A DNA stretch of 64,000 bases, taken from NCBI GenBank assembly GCA_963969495.1, contig OZ018328.1:5487319-5551318 (forward strand), written 5' to 3'. Positions 43,504 through 55,154 of the stretch are shown piece by piece (within the stretch, counting starts at the first letter, position 1; each line of letters opens with the position of its first letter). The translations under genes and the position numbers were made by a program. Source of the stretch: Ceratothoa steindachneri. Its lineage: Eukaryota > Arthropoda > Malacostraca > Isopoda > Cymothoidae. The notes under the pieces were generated by a model that ran no database searches, was not told the DNA's origin, and saw nothing but the letters and a program-made list of their open reading frames with translations.

Positions 43504-44757
43504 GTGACGTTCAGCGCTTGGGGCGCTGATAGGGCTACTGCCCTACTTTTTTATCGATCCTTTGTTCGTTTGAAGCTCGACTACGGATGCGAGTTTTATG
43601 CATTCGCAGCCGAGCGTTTATTGCGGGAGGTGGATTCGATCCACCACACCGGCCTTCGCCTTGCGACCGGTGCCTTCCGCACTTCCCCCATTGAGAGCCT
43701 GTTGGTCGATGCTGTGGAGGTGCCACTCGCTCTGCGCCGCGTGCAGGGCATCACTCGCCTGTACGCGCTAGCCCGGCGTCTCCCTCAGTCGCCAACAGCT
43801 CTCACTGCATCCGCAGCTAATCTCGACGGTGCCTATGCCGCCGACAGACGCCAGTCATACACCAAGCCTTTTGGGTTTAGGGCCAGAAAACTCCTTCGAG
43901 AGCTAGATATAGTTCTCGGGCCGGTGGCGCCCTTGGTTCTGCCCAGGACGCCACCCTGGAGGGTACCACATTTAGCTATTTGTCGCCACGCCTCTGCTCC
44001 CAAAGCTTGTACGGCGCCGGGAATATTGCGTTCGACCTTTTTGGAGCACACCTCGTGTCACGCTGGAACCGTGCCAGTGTATACAGATGGCTCCAAGTCC
44101 CAAGAGGGGGTCGGCTTCCACGCCGTGTCCCCTCTGCTTGAAGTCAGCGTGTCTCTGCCAGGCGCTGCGTCTGTCTTCACGGCCGAACTGGTTGCAATAC
44201 ACCACTCGGTACGGGAGATTACGCGACGTGCCTGGTTCGGAGACCGGATTGTGATCTATAGCGACTCACAAAGCGCCCTGAGTGCTCTCGGGGCATTGGA
44301 ATCTCCGCATCCCCTGGTTCGCGATATCCGTGACGCCACAGTTTTGGTGAGCCGGTCGGATGTCGAGATTATCTTCTGCTGGGTTCCTGGACATGTAGGA
44401 ATTGTGGGGAATGAGCGCGTCAAAGAGTCCGTGAAGACTCTGCGACCGGACCAGCGTTTCGCTCTTCCTCACACAGACTACATGGCAGGAATATGGGCAG
44501 CTCTTCGGACTGCTTGGCAAAGAAGATGGGAGACGGTCGAAGGGAACTTAAAGTTGCGTGCCATTGCGCCGCGACTGTTCCCATGGACCTATCCCCCAAT
44601 GCCGCGACGGCTTCAGGTCGCTTTCTGTCGTCTCCGAATCGGACACACTCGTATGACGCATCGCTATCTGATGGAGCGCTCGCCTACGCCCTATTGTGAC
44701 GACTGCGTCGTCCCCCAGACTGTTCTGCACATTCTTGTTGAATGCTCCAGTCTATGA
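43504..44757 (+). pseudogene. LINE A4 RT thumb and RNase H
   Basis: Open for 417 codons. Starts in FSAWGADRATALLFYRSF (RT C-terminal region). RNase H follows with VPVYTDGSKSQEGVGF, FTAELVAIHHSVREI, IVIYSDSQSALSALGAL and IFCWVPGHVGIVGNERVKE, then YCDDCVVPQTVLHILVEC. All RNase H acidic motifs are present. It is the most complete RNase H region in the window and lacks the A1 stop. The frame ends prematurely at 44757 after SSL, where a deletion has occurred relative to A1. Confidence 0.83.
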
Positions 44758-45136
44758 TCTTCGCGCACGTTACCTGTCCCAGTACCGGGATGGGCGGGGT
44801 CGCTACCGCCTGTTCCTTGTACTCGGGACGAGTGCGTGCACATTGAATGGTTGACTTTTGGGGAGAGGCTGGCCTTCTCCCTATTATTTAAGCAGGTTTT
44901 TTTGCTTTGTTTTTTTCTCTTATAGGTCGCACACTCCGGTGCCAGGGGGACCTTCCCCTGACACAGGAGTTTGCTTACTCCTCACGTCCTTTTCCTATTT
45001 TTTTTGGGGGGGGGGTTGTTTTTTATCTTTTTTAATTTTATTTTAAAGTAGCCTAGTACTAGGCCAGTTTTTAATGCAGCAACTAATGCCCATGTAGGTA
45101 GTCGCCAAATGAGCTTTAAAAATAAGTAAAAAATCT

Positions 45137-46462
45137 TGCTATGCCGAAGTGCACAGTGAGACTCATGTTCGCAGCCTTGGGTCTCTTGTACCCGCGCCAT
45201 GGATATTCTCCGTTCCATGACGTTCAGCGCTTGGGGCGCTGATAGGGCTACTGCCCTACTTTTTTATCGATCCTTTGTTTGTTCGAAGCTCGACTACGGA
45301 TGCGAGTTTTATGCATCCACAGCCGACCGTTTAGTGCGGATGGTGGACTCGATCCACCACACCGGCCTTCGCCTGGCGACCGGTGCTTGCGCACTTTTCC
45401 CATTAAAAGCGTACTAGTCGATGCTGGGGAGATACTACTCGCTCTGTGCCATGCACAGTGCATTATTTGCCTGTACGCACGAGCCCGGTTCCTCCCTCAG
45501 TCGCCAACAGCTCTCACTGCATCCGCAGCTGATTTCGACGGTGCCTATGCCGCCGAGAGACGCCAGTCATACCCCAAGCCCTTTTGGTGTAGGGCCAGGA
45601 AACTCCTTCGAGAGCCAGGACGCCACCCTGGAGGGTACCATATTTGGCTATTTGTCGCCACGCCTCTGCTCCCAAAGCTTCTACAGCACCCGGATTATTG
45701 TGTTCGACCTTTTTGGAGCACACACTGTGTCACGCTGGAACCGTGCCAGTGTATATCGATGGCTCCAAGTTCCAAGAGGGGGTCGGCTTCCATGCTGTAT
45801 CCCCTCTGTTTGAAGGCAGCGCGGCTCTGCCAGGCGCTGCTTGGCAAAGAAGATGGGAGACGGTCGAAGGGAACTTAAAGTTTCGTGCCATTGCGCCGCG
45901 ACTGTTCCCATGGACCTATTCCCCAATGCCGTGAGGGCTTCAGGTTGCTTTCTTTCGTCGCCGAATTCAACACACTCGCGTGATGCACCGCTATTTGATG
46001 GAGTGCTCGCCAGCTTTTACTGTGAAGACTGCTTTGTCCCCCAGACTGTTTGGCACATTCTTGTTAAATGACCCATTCTGGGCAATCTCCCACACGTTAC
46101 CTGTCCCGGTACCGGCATGGGCAGGGTCACTACCGCATGTCCCTGGTACTCGGGATGGATTTGTGCATACTGACCTGTGGACTTTTAGACTTTTTGGAGG
46201 AGGCCGGCCTTTTCTCCTTTATTTAAATAGTTGGGGTTTGGGGGGGGGGGTTCTTATTTTAGTAGGTCGCATGTTCCTGTGGTGCCTGGGGGAGGTAGAC
46301 CTTTCCCTGGCACCAGATCTTGCTTCCTGCTTATTACCTTTTTTCTTTATTTTATTTTTATTCGTTTTTTTATCATCCTCTTTTAAAGATGCCTAGTTTT
46401 AGGTAATGTTGAATACAGCGACTAATTCCAAAGTAGGCAGTCGCGAGATGAGCTCTTTAAAA
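45137..46462 (+). mobile_element. LINE family A, internally deleted copy A5
   Basis: Directly follows the A4 tail. It starts with about 20 bases equal to A1 near 6397 (CTATGCCGAAGTGCACAG), then jumps to A1 position about 6570 (ACTCATGTTCGCAGCCTTGG). It continues through RT thumb and part of RNase H, with a further jump near 45840 (GCGCTGC|TTGGCAAAG) that removes most of RNase H. It ends with the 3' UTR block and A-run near 46460. Many frameshifts. Confidence 0.78.
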
Positions 46463-46733
46463 AAATGTTCCTTCTTGTTATATGAAAAGTAGCAAATGTC
46501 CTTGTGTACTACCAGCCTGATGAGCTTTTCATCCACACCTTTCTCCATCACAATACCACACATCAACTTTCTAGAATAATTTTTTATGATCTCCTAGATT
46601 TCAGCGATGAATTCATGTGTTCTGATGCCGTCAGATCATCCACCATAGGTTTTCCTCTCTGCTGTTGCCTTTCAATCAAATCGTGAATCTTCTAGTTCCT
46701 ATCCCCAACTCGGCGATGGGACCCTTCCCTTAT

Positions 46734-47010
46734 TGTACATACAAAAAATGAACTATTGAAAAAGTTAGTTAACAAGAGATATTTGAGTACAAAAGCCGGG
46801 TTCACAAAAACCCGTTTAACAAGGAGAAATATGAGGAGGAGAGAGGGGAGGTTGGTGAGTATTGGAGCCACAAGGTGTTAAACAGCCATGCCACCTCCGG
46901 TGAAAGCGGCGTCCTTATATAGTCCCAGAGGGCGTTTTTTGTGAACCCAGCTTTTGTACTCAAATATCTCTTCACATACTTTTTCAATAAGTTCATTTTT
47001 TGTATGTACA
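46734..47010. mobile_element. MITE-like foldback element
   Basis: A 277-bp sequence whose two ends are long inverted repeats of about 85 bp (TGTACATACAAAAAATGAAC at left; TTTTTTGTATGTACA at right). The arms share AGAGATATTTGAGTACAAAA and GGGTTCACAAAAA-type segments. The centre of about 110 bp is unrelated. No coding capacity. Flanking duplication is unclear. It is a miniature inverted-repeat element by structure. Confidence 0.78.
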
Positions 47011-49426
47011 TTAAAGGAAGACTCCTTTTTCCCAAATGGGGACATTGATTAAGTCTGAAATCTCCTTGTTTGTCCTTCTGTCATGGAATCCAAGGACAAC
47101 TCCATGCCTCTTCCACAAATTAAGGGGCTCAAAATTTTCCATAGTCCATTCTGCCAAAAAATAAAGTAAAACTGGTTATTGTTTTTAAAAAGAAAAAGAC
47201 CAACAATGAAGATAAAACAAATATGCATAAAATTAGCAGTTGACAATTGAGAATGACTACCGTCCACACCCTAAATGTATAGATAAAGATATAAGACATA
47301 TATATTATTGCATTATCATAATATTTGTCCTAACCATCACCTCTACTCGCGTAACTGGATGGGTCCACCACCTCCCCGCCCTTTACCACTTTATATATTG
47401 AGCTAATGGGCTCACAGGAACAGAACTTTTGGGTGCATGGCTTCCCAGGCCAGCAGCCTCTATTCTGGTTTAGTCACCTTTTTGCCATACAATGGAAGAC
47501 AGTGTGAGTATTCTCGCAGATGAGGTTATTGTCTGTTAAGATAAAAATGAAGAGAAGTTGTCGTAAGTTCCTGTATCTGATCATCAAGAGGAATTTTCTC
47601 AAGCCCTTCAAATCCCTTGCATTGTCACACTGGCTGTTGCTTTATGGGGTTCTCTAGAGTAATGTCATTGAATTTGGGAGCAGAGCAGGTACATAACTCC
47701 TGCAACAGCCTTTAGGAGGGGTCATGCTCCGTTCTCCCTTCAACACTTGATTATGCTTCTTCTTCTTTGGCTTAGTTGCTGTTTTTGATTTGTTTTAAGT
47801 TGGTTGTGGAGTTTTTAGCATTTATAAAATGTTTTGCCTATTTGTAGGCTAAAGAATAATAAAAAAAGTAAATTTGGCAAGTTTGCTCTTGCTAGCAGTT
47901 GCCAGATTAGTACCTAAACATCCTGCAACATACACCATAGTTTTCCAGTATACTACTCTAGTGTTGCTAGTCGTGCCGACTTTGGGAATGCTTTACAGAA
48001 AAATGAGAAACTCCCTCAGTGTTTGAAAGTCGTTTCATGTTTGTGTCTGGAAACATTGCCTGGATTTGTTGTATTCAGCTAATACTTCAGTGTCACCCTT
48101 CTACTTAGCATTAAAAAAATATATCAACCCACAATAAATTTAGGCTCTATCAGAAGCACTCTGCTCAATGACACAGGATAGGGGGAAAAAGTGTGATAGA
48201 ATTAGGAAAGCGGAGTTATAGATATCTTGAATAGGGAGTCTGAAGGCAGATCAAGATCAACAAATACCCTGATTAAAGGAAAGGTCATTTAGCACATTTA
48301 TAGGATTATTATACAGGTCAGGTTCCCAACCATTGCTGCCTCCTGTAGTAACCATGCTACTGATTCCAGTTAAGAACTCTTTTCCTGACCCATTGGCTTC
48401 TCACTATGTTTCCTTAGGGGGGTTTTATTGGGAAAAATTAGTGTTTTCACCCATGGGCATTTTATTCACAAGATAAAATGGTCCTTTATTCTCATTGCTT
48501 CATTGTTGCCTAATGAGGAAACTATTCGCCCTAGTACATCACCTCACTTTCAAACCATTTAGTTGGGGTTCAGTGTCCGCAATGTGTTATAGGTGCAGTG
48601 CACTGGTTAATCCCAATATCTTTTGCCTTGAATGATGTGAGAGATCAAACAACATATATTTATGAATGGATACTCCAAATCAGAGTTACATAAAATCTTA
48701 GAAATACTGTCCTATTGATGGTTTAATTGTTTTTTCTTTCTGTAAAAGGATTTTATTGTGAATGAGGTTGTGACTGTGTGTGTATGTTCTGAGGTACTAT
48801 AGACATGTAAGAAGAATATATGAAAGTTATCTTGTGAAGAGAATATAGCAGTGCCAAGATGTGTGAAGGGTTGACACACCATGCTAAAGCTGGGTTGATT
48901 ATATAGGTGAATGTTTGAGAGAGAAAGGGCTGACTGAGGACCTATTGGTAAAACTGAGAAAGCTGGTAGGAATAGGGCAAAATACTTAAGGTCTAGTTCC
49001 ATAGCCAATGAAGCCTTTGAATTGATAAATACGATTATGGAACCAGTCTGTGGCAGCCATATTGATGAGTAAAGATGGATTCCCGTTTCTATCTTGGAAG
49101 AGAGAAAGAGGGATCTCCATCCTACATGGCATTGACACATATTCATTATATATAAAAGTTGTAGTGAGGTTTGATTTTGCACCAATGTGGGAGCTTGTGT
49201 ATATTTGAGCTATGCTGTGGATTAAACAAGTTAATTTTTTGTATTGCAATATTATCATTATAGCACTAAGTGCATCAATGAAAATGAGAAATAAGATTGC
49301 AATGTAAATGTGCTCTAGGATTTTTATAATTTAGTTGTATTTGACTGGATGATTCTATTGTATGCAAAAAATTAGTTAATATACAATGTTTTTATATGCT
49401 TCTAAATGCTTACTTTCGTGTTGCAG
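47011..49426. other. No gene assigned
   Basis: No convincing exon or element over most of this region. The stretch 47690-47880 ends in AATAATAAAAAAAG and has features reminiscent of a family A-like 3' end (GTTCTCCCTTCAACACTTGA, GTAGGCTAAAG), but similarity is weak. Minus-strand open frames at 48712-49258 show no domain. Confidence 0.4.
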
Positions 49427-49529
49427 CGCGGGGGCCATTTACCCCTTCAAAGACTATAAAAAGGCTTCCAAAAATTTTTCTACTTGTGGGGAGGCGACCA
49501 CATTGTGGAGGAGCATGGATGATTTAAGG
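49427..49529 (+). CDS. Host exon of unknown gene
   Basis: A 103-bp segment after TTTCGTGTTGCAG and before GTATTT. After one leftover base it reads AGAIYPFKDYKKASKNFS, then TCGEATTLWRSMDDLR, with no stop, leaving in phase 0. The composition (balanced, GC-richer than the flanks, no repeats) and clean splice borders suggest a genuine internal exon on the + strand. I do not recognise the protein. Neighbouring exons were not found, so the introns must be long or the rest lies outside the window. Confidence 0.55.
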
Positions 49530-51889
49530 GTATTTTGACTGCTTTTCATTTTTACATTGTTTGATGCTAGCTAGCATTGTTGTTGATTTAGCGTGGTTAT
49601 TAATTTTAGTGATTAAGCTTCATCATTCCACCAAACTGCATTTCTCTCACCTTTAAACTTCCCTGCATTTTTTTCACAAGGACAAATTATTACACAAGGT
49701 ACACCAAGGTTGGCTCAAACATTCGCATGCATCTGTCGGTGTATACTAATATTTCTCACTCTGGAGCATCATTTTATTATCATGGAGATGGGTCCTTGTA
49801 CATAATCTATCACTGAAGAATATAAGATGATCCAAAAGTTTCTCCACCAAGAAAATTTATTACATCATGCAATTACAAGTATTGAAAATATCATCCTTGT
49901 GCAAATACAAAGATTCATCCTTACATTATTGGTGAAGGCTACAATTTCTATTCTTTTCCACTTACTCATTCTCACTGTGGACACAAGTAAATCTTACTGC
50001 ACAGAGACTTTTGATTACCTTTAAAACTGAAACCCGCTAGATGTTTGTTTCAACAGAAACGTAATCAAGTTGTCAAGTTGATCGCTTTGAAAACCCTTGA
50101 TCTTGTGGTTGTGTTTTCTTGGGGGGTTTTCAGGTGTGCCCCATCACTTAGGGCTCAATCAATCTATTCTTGCAATCAAGGGAGCCCAGGGTCCACCCAA
50201 ATCCCTTGAGCTTGACCTACAATGATAGACCACTTTGAGGTTTGCCACACTGTTTGGATCCCAGATTGATCCGTTTCCAGGGAGCTGTTCCACCTCCCGC
50301 TCTCCTATTTCCAGTAGACCAGTCATTTCAGCAAAGGGATAGATTGAGTGGGCCTCAGACCCACTTGGAATGGAGAGAAAAAAAAAGGTGAAAACCACCA
50401 CACACTCCCAACCCAAAGAGAAGAGCAAGTTGCAGCCCTTCATTGAGAGGCTACATGGGGTTTTTGAGCCCACTGGCTTCAAGTGATTTGCTCTACTGAA
50501 AAGGTTTGGTTGTTTTGAGTTTAATGAACACATGCTCCATCCGCATAGAGATCTAGCTTCTTTCTTTGATAGGAACCAAAAGTTTCTCACTTGTCAGGCA
50601 GGACCCTTTTGGCCACTATGGATGATCCAGCCCAGTGTGTCAAATTGAGTGTGCTCTTCGAATACTTGATGGCACCATTACGGTGTAACCATCATTCTAC
50701 CCTAAACTTCAGAACATTGAGGACATAGATGAAGAACTTGGCAGCCAAGGTCTAGCTAGTGGTGCGAATGAGGGAGGTGTTTCGATTGAGACTCAGCCTG
50801 ACACCCTTCGTTACACTGGCCAGAAGAGCTTGTAAAACTTTTAAAAATTGTCACCTTTGACCTTGACTGTCTCCTTGAGTCATTGCATGTTGGATGGTAT
50901 CTCTTCTGTTTGAAGACTCGAGGGATGTTACCACAGAGGTCTTATCACTGTTATTCAAAAGAAACATGTCAACATGTAAAGAAGGGTCACCCTTAAATTT
51001 GTCTAGACTCTTAGAAGCCTGTGTATGGTGAATCTGTCTTGTGCTTTCCAAGAATGTAAATTTTGGCAGATCGCACTCTGCTTCCTTCCTCTGAGGGTTG
51101 TGATTCATATTGAGAGCCTGGGGACATAGCCTTGTTGTGATCTGCACCACCAGGCCCCTTCTATGCATCTCTGCTAAGAAAGGCACCATCCACTCCTGGG
51201 CCTTCCAGACGTACAAGCACATTAGTCCCCCATACATATTAGAAACCCTTCTTCAGTTTCTAGATCATGCTGGTGCCACTCAATTCCAGTTGAGGAAGTT
51301 GGGTGGTGGCCACCGCCTAGTTCATACTTGAATATAGTACACTGGTCTGCATTCGAGGAAATGACTTGCATTAAAGCTCTCATTAAAGCTAGCCTGGCTT
51401 GTACCTAGAAGAACGGCACATCCTCCCAAACCAAGTGCCCACAGGTGTGCAACATCCTTCTTCCACACTTTGCAAAACCTGCAGTTTTATATCTTACACT
51501 TTCAGATCTCTCCATACTGACTTCTGACCCACAAGGGGGTGGGTGGTAGAGCTGGAGGTAATACCCTTGTTGCAACATACCTGGAGGATGGGTACAACCT
51601 CCTGCTCCCAGTGCCCAGATATGATAACCCACTCTACTCCTCAGTGGGACCCATCTATTCCTATTCCTCTTTATTAATACCCTAATCCCCCTCCCCCCCA
51701 AACTTCTATTATACAAAGAAGTTCTGTTGGCTCAGTGCACTTTCGGCCTCTTACCAGAACCTGACTGAGTGGTAAGATACACTGGGAAGTCCCAGCATCT
51801 AAGGTCTTAGTACTTTTTCCTGTGTCCTTTTCCTTTTATAAAGTATATCATGGCCACAACTGAAAGGGAAATAGTGTAGCATTCGAGGG
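49530..51889. other. No gene assigned
   Basis: Open frames at 50159-50590, 50851-51237 and 51405-51716 on the minus strand have no recognised motif. From about 51700 on the sequence may already be diverged LINE A leader. Nothing certain. Confidence 0.4.
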
Positions 51890-52340
51890 GGAAGGGAGAA
51901 ACGCCTCCAAGCACAGCCTCACTCCCCATAAGTGCTGTGGAAGGTGAGGTGATTCAAGCCACTTCAACTGGTCAAGAATCTTCCCCTTCCTTCCTCAACT
52001 GGTAGGGTTGAGGGGTCCCCCCCCCTTACCATTCTATGAGCTGCCCTCTTGCAGTTTCACTTAAAAAAGGGGGTGGTGCCCCATGTGCTCTCTTTGGTGC
52101 TTTTTCGGGGGAGAGGAAACTTTTCCCTCTCCTATGTCTCTGGGTAGAGGGGTTTCCTCCTCACTCCCTCAGTTGCCCCCCAGGAACACTCTAATTTGAT
52201 GCCTCCCTCCCCTCTTTGGCAATGCCCCTGCCCAGGCATCAATTGTGAGTGCCAAAGAATTGGTCCTCTCATGTCCAGTGCAACCTAGGACGTCTACTCC
52301 TCTCAGGTTAAGCAGGGTAGACCCCTGCAAGGGTCTACCC
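51890..52340 (+). mobile_element. LINE family A leader/ORF1 fragment (A6)
   Basis: Resembles A1 3150-3320: GAGCTGCCCTCTTGCAGTTT, then a GGGGGAGAGGAAAC...CTCTCCTATGTCTC pattern matching the GGAGAGGAGGCTTACTCC region. The part near 52250 (AAAGAATTGGTCCTCTCA) also matches 18495-18515. It is a 5' fragment without RT. Confidence 0.5.
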
Positions 52341-52639
52341 TGTGTAGCCTGTTACACTTGCTACATAGCATAACATAATTCAACCGATTTCAAAAGCCAC
52401 AAGGGCATATCAGAGGTCATCAGAGTCAACATACACTCCCTAAAGGGCATCTACAAGATTGTGTCTGAACTGCTCAAAAAGGCATCACCATATCATGGCT
52501 TGTCAAAAGCTAAATCATTCAGCTACTGCTTAACTCTTTCCATATGACTCGTGAGATGTGTTGCCGGTAATGAAAAATGATCCTATTGACTCACCTCAAA
52601 ACATCAGATTTTTGGGTGTTTTAAATAGAATATATAAAT

Positions 52640-52654
52640 ATATATATTATAAAT

Positions 52655-52705
<51 letters not shown>
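52640..52705. repeat. (TA)n microsatellite
   Basis: Long AT dinucleotide run in the 3' non-coding part of the piggyBac element. Confidence 0.9.
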
Positions 52706-52710
<5 letters not shown>

Positions 52711-52785
52711 ATAAATAAAAAATATTTTGTAATAAACTGTACATATATATAATAATAAGAAAATATTGAAAAACACCTACTAAGT

Positions 52786-54415
52786 TTATTTGTTGTGCCA
52801 TTCTTTGAAGTGTTTGACGTTATATAGACCTGGTTTTTCTGGGCATCTAATGCAACACTTCCTTGTTTCCTTACGTTTTGGGTAACACACTCGACATCGT
52901 TTTTTCGGATGCATTTGTGAGCTACCAGGCAATGGTTCAATTTGAGCGAGAGTGTGAAAAGTTTTTTCGGACTTTTGCTTGCAACCTGTACGAGGATTGC
53001 TGGCAATAAATTTATCGCAAGTAGCCACTCCTTCTGGATTATACGTTTCCAGGATTTGACTTACAATCATGATGATATATCTCTTGAAAGTAAATTTTCC
53101 ATTTAAAATATTTTTGTAAATGAGAAAACTGTTTAGCAGCATATGCATCAGGAAGTGTAGGCCTTGCCTCTTGAACCATGCAAGCGATTTATGACTTGGG
53201 TCAAAGGGCTCCAGAAGTTGGTCTGCTTTATCAACTCCTCCCATGAGTTCATTGTACCTTTCAATGTGTAAAGGCTTTTTGTAAACTTTTCTGGTTCTGC
53301 CAAAATACGTTTTATCCTTTTCAATAAAGCCGGACAAATACTTTGTAGTTATTACATGCACTGATCTTCAGTCTTCCTACTTTACTATCAGAGCATTTCT
53401 TTTGCGAACAAAAGATGCCTCATAACATTCAAGTTTCTCATTAGCAAGCTTCTTTGGCACTCCTCTGTTTGCATGAATTGTTGCAGTCATTGTTATTTTC
53501 TGTTTCCAAAAAGTGTGACAAATGAGTGCTAGCATACCAGTTATTCACAATTACATGACATCACAGGCCATGCATAGAGTCGAATAGATAAACAACTAAC
53601 TTTTCACTAGATGAATGATCATTTATTCCATCAACCTCGGGGAAAGAAAGATTGTTTTCACGGTCTTCGCCGTAGTATACTTTCCAGTTATAATTGTAGC
53701 CACTCCACTTTTGTTCACTGTTGCACATAACAAATACTTTGATGCCAAATCTAGCACGTTGGGTTTTTATAAATTGCTGAAAGCCTAGCCGCACTTTCCA
53801 TAAAACTAGAGCTTCATCAATCAAAATATTGTCACCTGAATCCACATTATTCATTGAAATTAGAATAAAAAACTTACAAAAATTATCCAAGCGTTTAGAA
53901 GGTACATTTCTTTTCACTACTAAATTGTAGGAACTTCATAATTGACATATACCTGTCCCTACTCATGATAGCGGCACAGAAAAAAAGGAACGCCCACTTC
54001 GTAAGGCATTCTTGCCCAATGCTGATTCATGTTGCTAAATTTGCATATTCCAGTATAGAAATAAAGTGCAAGAAATGTCAAAATGTCACTTTCAGTTACG
54101 CCTTTCCACCGAATACTATTTACAATTTGATTACTTTGAGGATTCACATCAAAAAAAGCCTTTGCTTTATCATTTACACAAGAAACAATATGTTTTATAA
54201 CATCATTGGTAATCAACTTTTCTAGACACTCTAAAGCAGTATGTTGTTTGAAAAGCCAGCTGACGGATTAATACCACTAAAATTATGAACCAATTAAGGC
54301 TCTGGTTCAAGCCTTGCATCAGTAAACACATTGATAACTCGTTTCCACCCTCCATGCAAAAATCTCTACTTACATTGTCACTCCCACTGTCACTGATACC
54401 CTCCTCACTTGACAT
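52786..54415 (-). pseudogene. piggyBac transposase, broken
   Basis: Minus strand, N- to C-terminus. 54415-54203: acidic N-terminus (SSEEGISDSGSDNVSRDF). 54216-53959: DILTFLALYFYTGICKF. 53917-53561: LIDEALVLWKVRLGFQQFI (catalytic Asp; the usual KGR Gly is Val here), RARFGIKVFVMC and VVYLFDSMHGL. 53361-52786: RYNELMGGVDKADQLLEPF (catalytic Asp in GGVDKADQ), then a C-terminal Cys-rich domain (RCRVCYPKRKETRKCCIRCP, KEWHNK). Three or more frame breaks separate the pieces. It once encoded the cut-and-paste enzyme acting at TTAA. Confidence 0.87.
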
Positions 54416-54625
54416 ATTTTTATGTTAGTTTGGCAATAAATCACAAATTGGCAAAAAAATAACAATGAAGTTTCAACTACCACAAACCTCTCAGAAGACG
54501 CCGCTGGCAACTGAAATGAAGCCTACTTGCCACTCCTCAGTAAAATGTGTAAGCTTCTAATTGGTCAAGAAAACTGACGTCACAACATTGAGCAGCATTA
54601 CGAACACATCAGAGAATCCTCTGAC

Positions 54626-54677
54626 AGGCTTATAATTGATTTGAATACTAGTAAGGCATCTGGCCCAGATGACATTC
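54626..54677 (+). repeat. 52-bp CR1 patch inside piggyBac
   Basis: Identical over 52 bases to 58580-58631 (starts AGGCTTATAATTGATTTGAA, ends CAGATGACATTC), a piece of CR1 RT coding sequence. It has no tail or obvious target duplication. Confidence 0.88.
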
Positions 54678-54789
54678 CAACAAAAAGAATTATAGTAATG
54701 ATGCCCCCATTGATGTCATCACAGATTATAACATGGCATGGCATGACGCTTACAGTAGTGTTATCGTATGGAAGGGGTTAAAAAGGTAT

Positions 54790-55080
54790 CTCCATTATGG
54801 CTTGTCACAGAACTAAATCATGCAATTCGCATACCATTAATATATACACAAATTGATATTCCAATATGTAATTTTCCCACAATACAACTCAAGACCCTAC
54901 CTCCCATCCTCATATACTCCTCTAACCTGCGCTTAAAAGCATTTAGGTTTGGACTGCTTATTGTCTCTTGTGGTAAACCATTCCAGTAATCTTCCACTCT
55001 TTTGGTGAAAAAATACTTTCTCACATCCAACCTACACCTCTGTTTTCTAATTTTGATGTGATGGTCCCTAGTACTATTAC
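54790..55080 (-). mobile_element. CR1 3' coding fragment, minus strand
   Basis: Minus-strand sequence reads STRDHHIKIRKQRCRLDVRK, YFFTKRVEDYWNGLPQETIS and SPNLNAFKRRLEEYM, the CR1 C-terminus, followed leftward by CR1 3' UTR sequence. The piggyBac left flank (52460-52529) has a similar CR1 UTR piece. Confidence 0.78.
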
Positions 55081-55154
55081 TACTTTTCAACTGAAAGCAA
55101 AAGGGCAGCAGATATTAATTTAGCTCAAACTAATAATAAAGATCCAAGAGAATT

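Larger units (their letters stand above)
42047..45136 (+). mobile_element. LINE family A, 5'-truncated copy A4
   Basis: Begins at GCCGACCACTCCCATGG, equal to A1 position about 5168, so the endonuclease is lost. It runs through RT and RNase H to a tail near 45132. It is close to A1 over the coding part but has a different 3' UTR segment (GGTCGCACACTCCGGTGCC, also near 46265 in A5). It retains the bases missing in A1 around 42541-42571 (YGLDDVPYAML). Defects: a 1-base loss near 42263, TAG at 42760-42762, an indel near 43316 and a deletion near 43498. Confidence 0.85.
52530..54781 (-). mobile_element. piggyBac element with TTAA ends
   Basis: Left end TTAACTCTTTCCATATGA (TTAA at 52530-52533); right end, reverse-complemented, TTAACCCCTTCCATACGA (TTAA at 54778-54781). 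TTAA is the piggyBac target site. The minus-strand gene between encodes a piggyBac transposase in pieces. A (TA)n tract lies at 52640-52705. A 52-bp CR1 patch lies between the gene 5' end and the right terminus. Length about 2.25 kb, near normal for the family. Confidence 0.87.

Noticed and set aside
48712..49258. Minus-strand open frames
   Set aside because: AT-rich, no domain or splice logic; likely chance.
50159..51716. Several minus-strand open frames of 100-143 codons
   Set aside because: No recognisable motifs, mutually inconsistent strands and frames; possibly diverged LINE leader.
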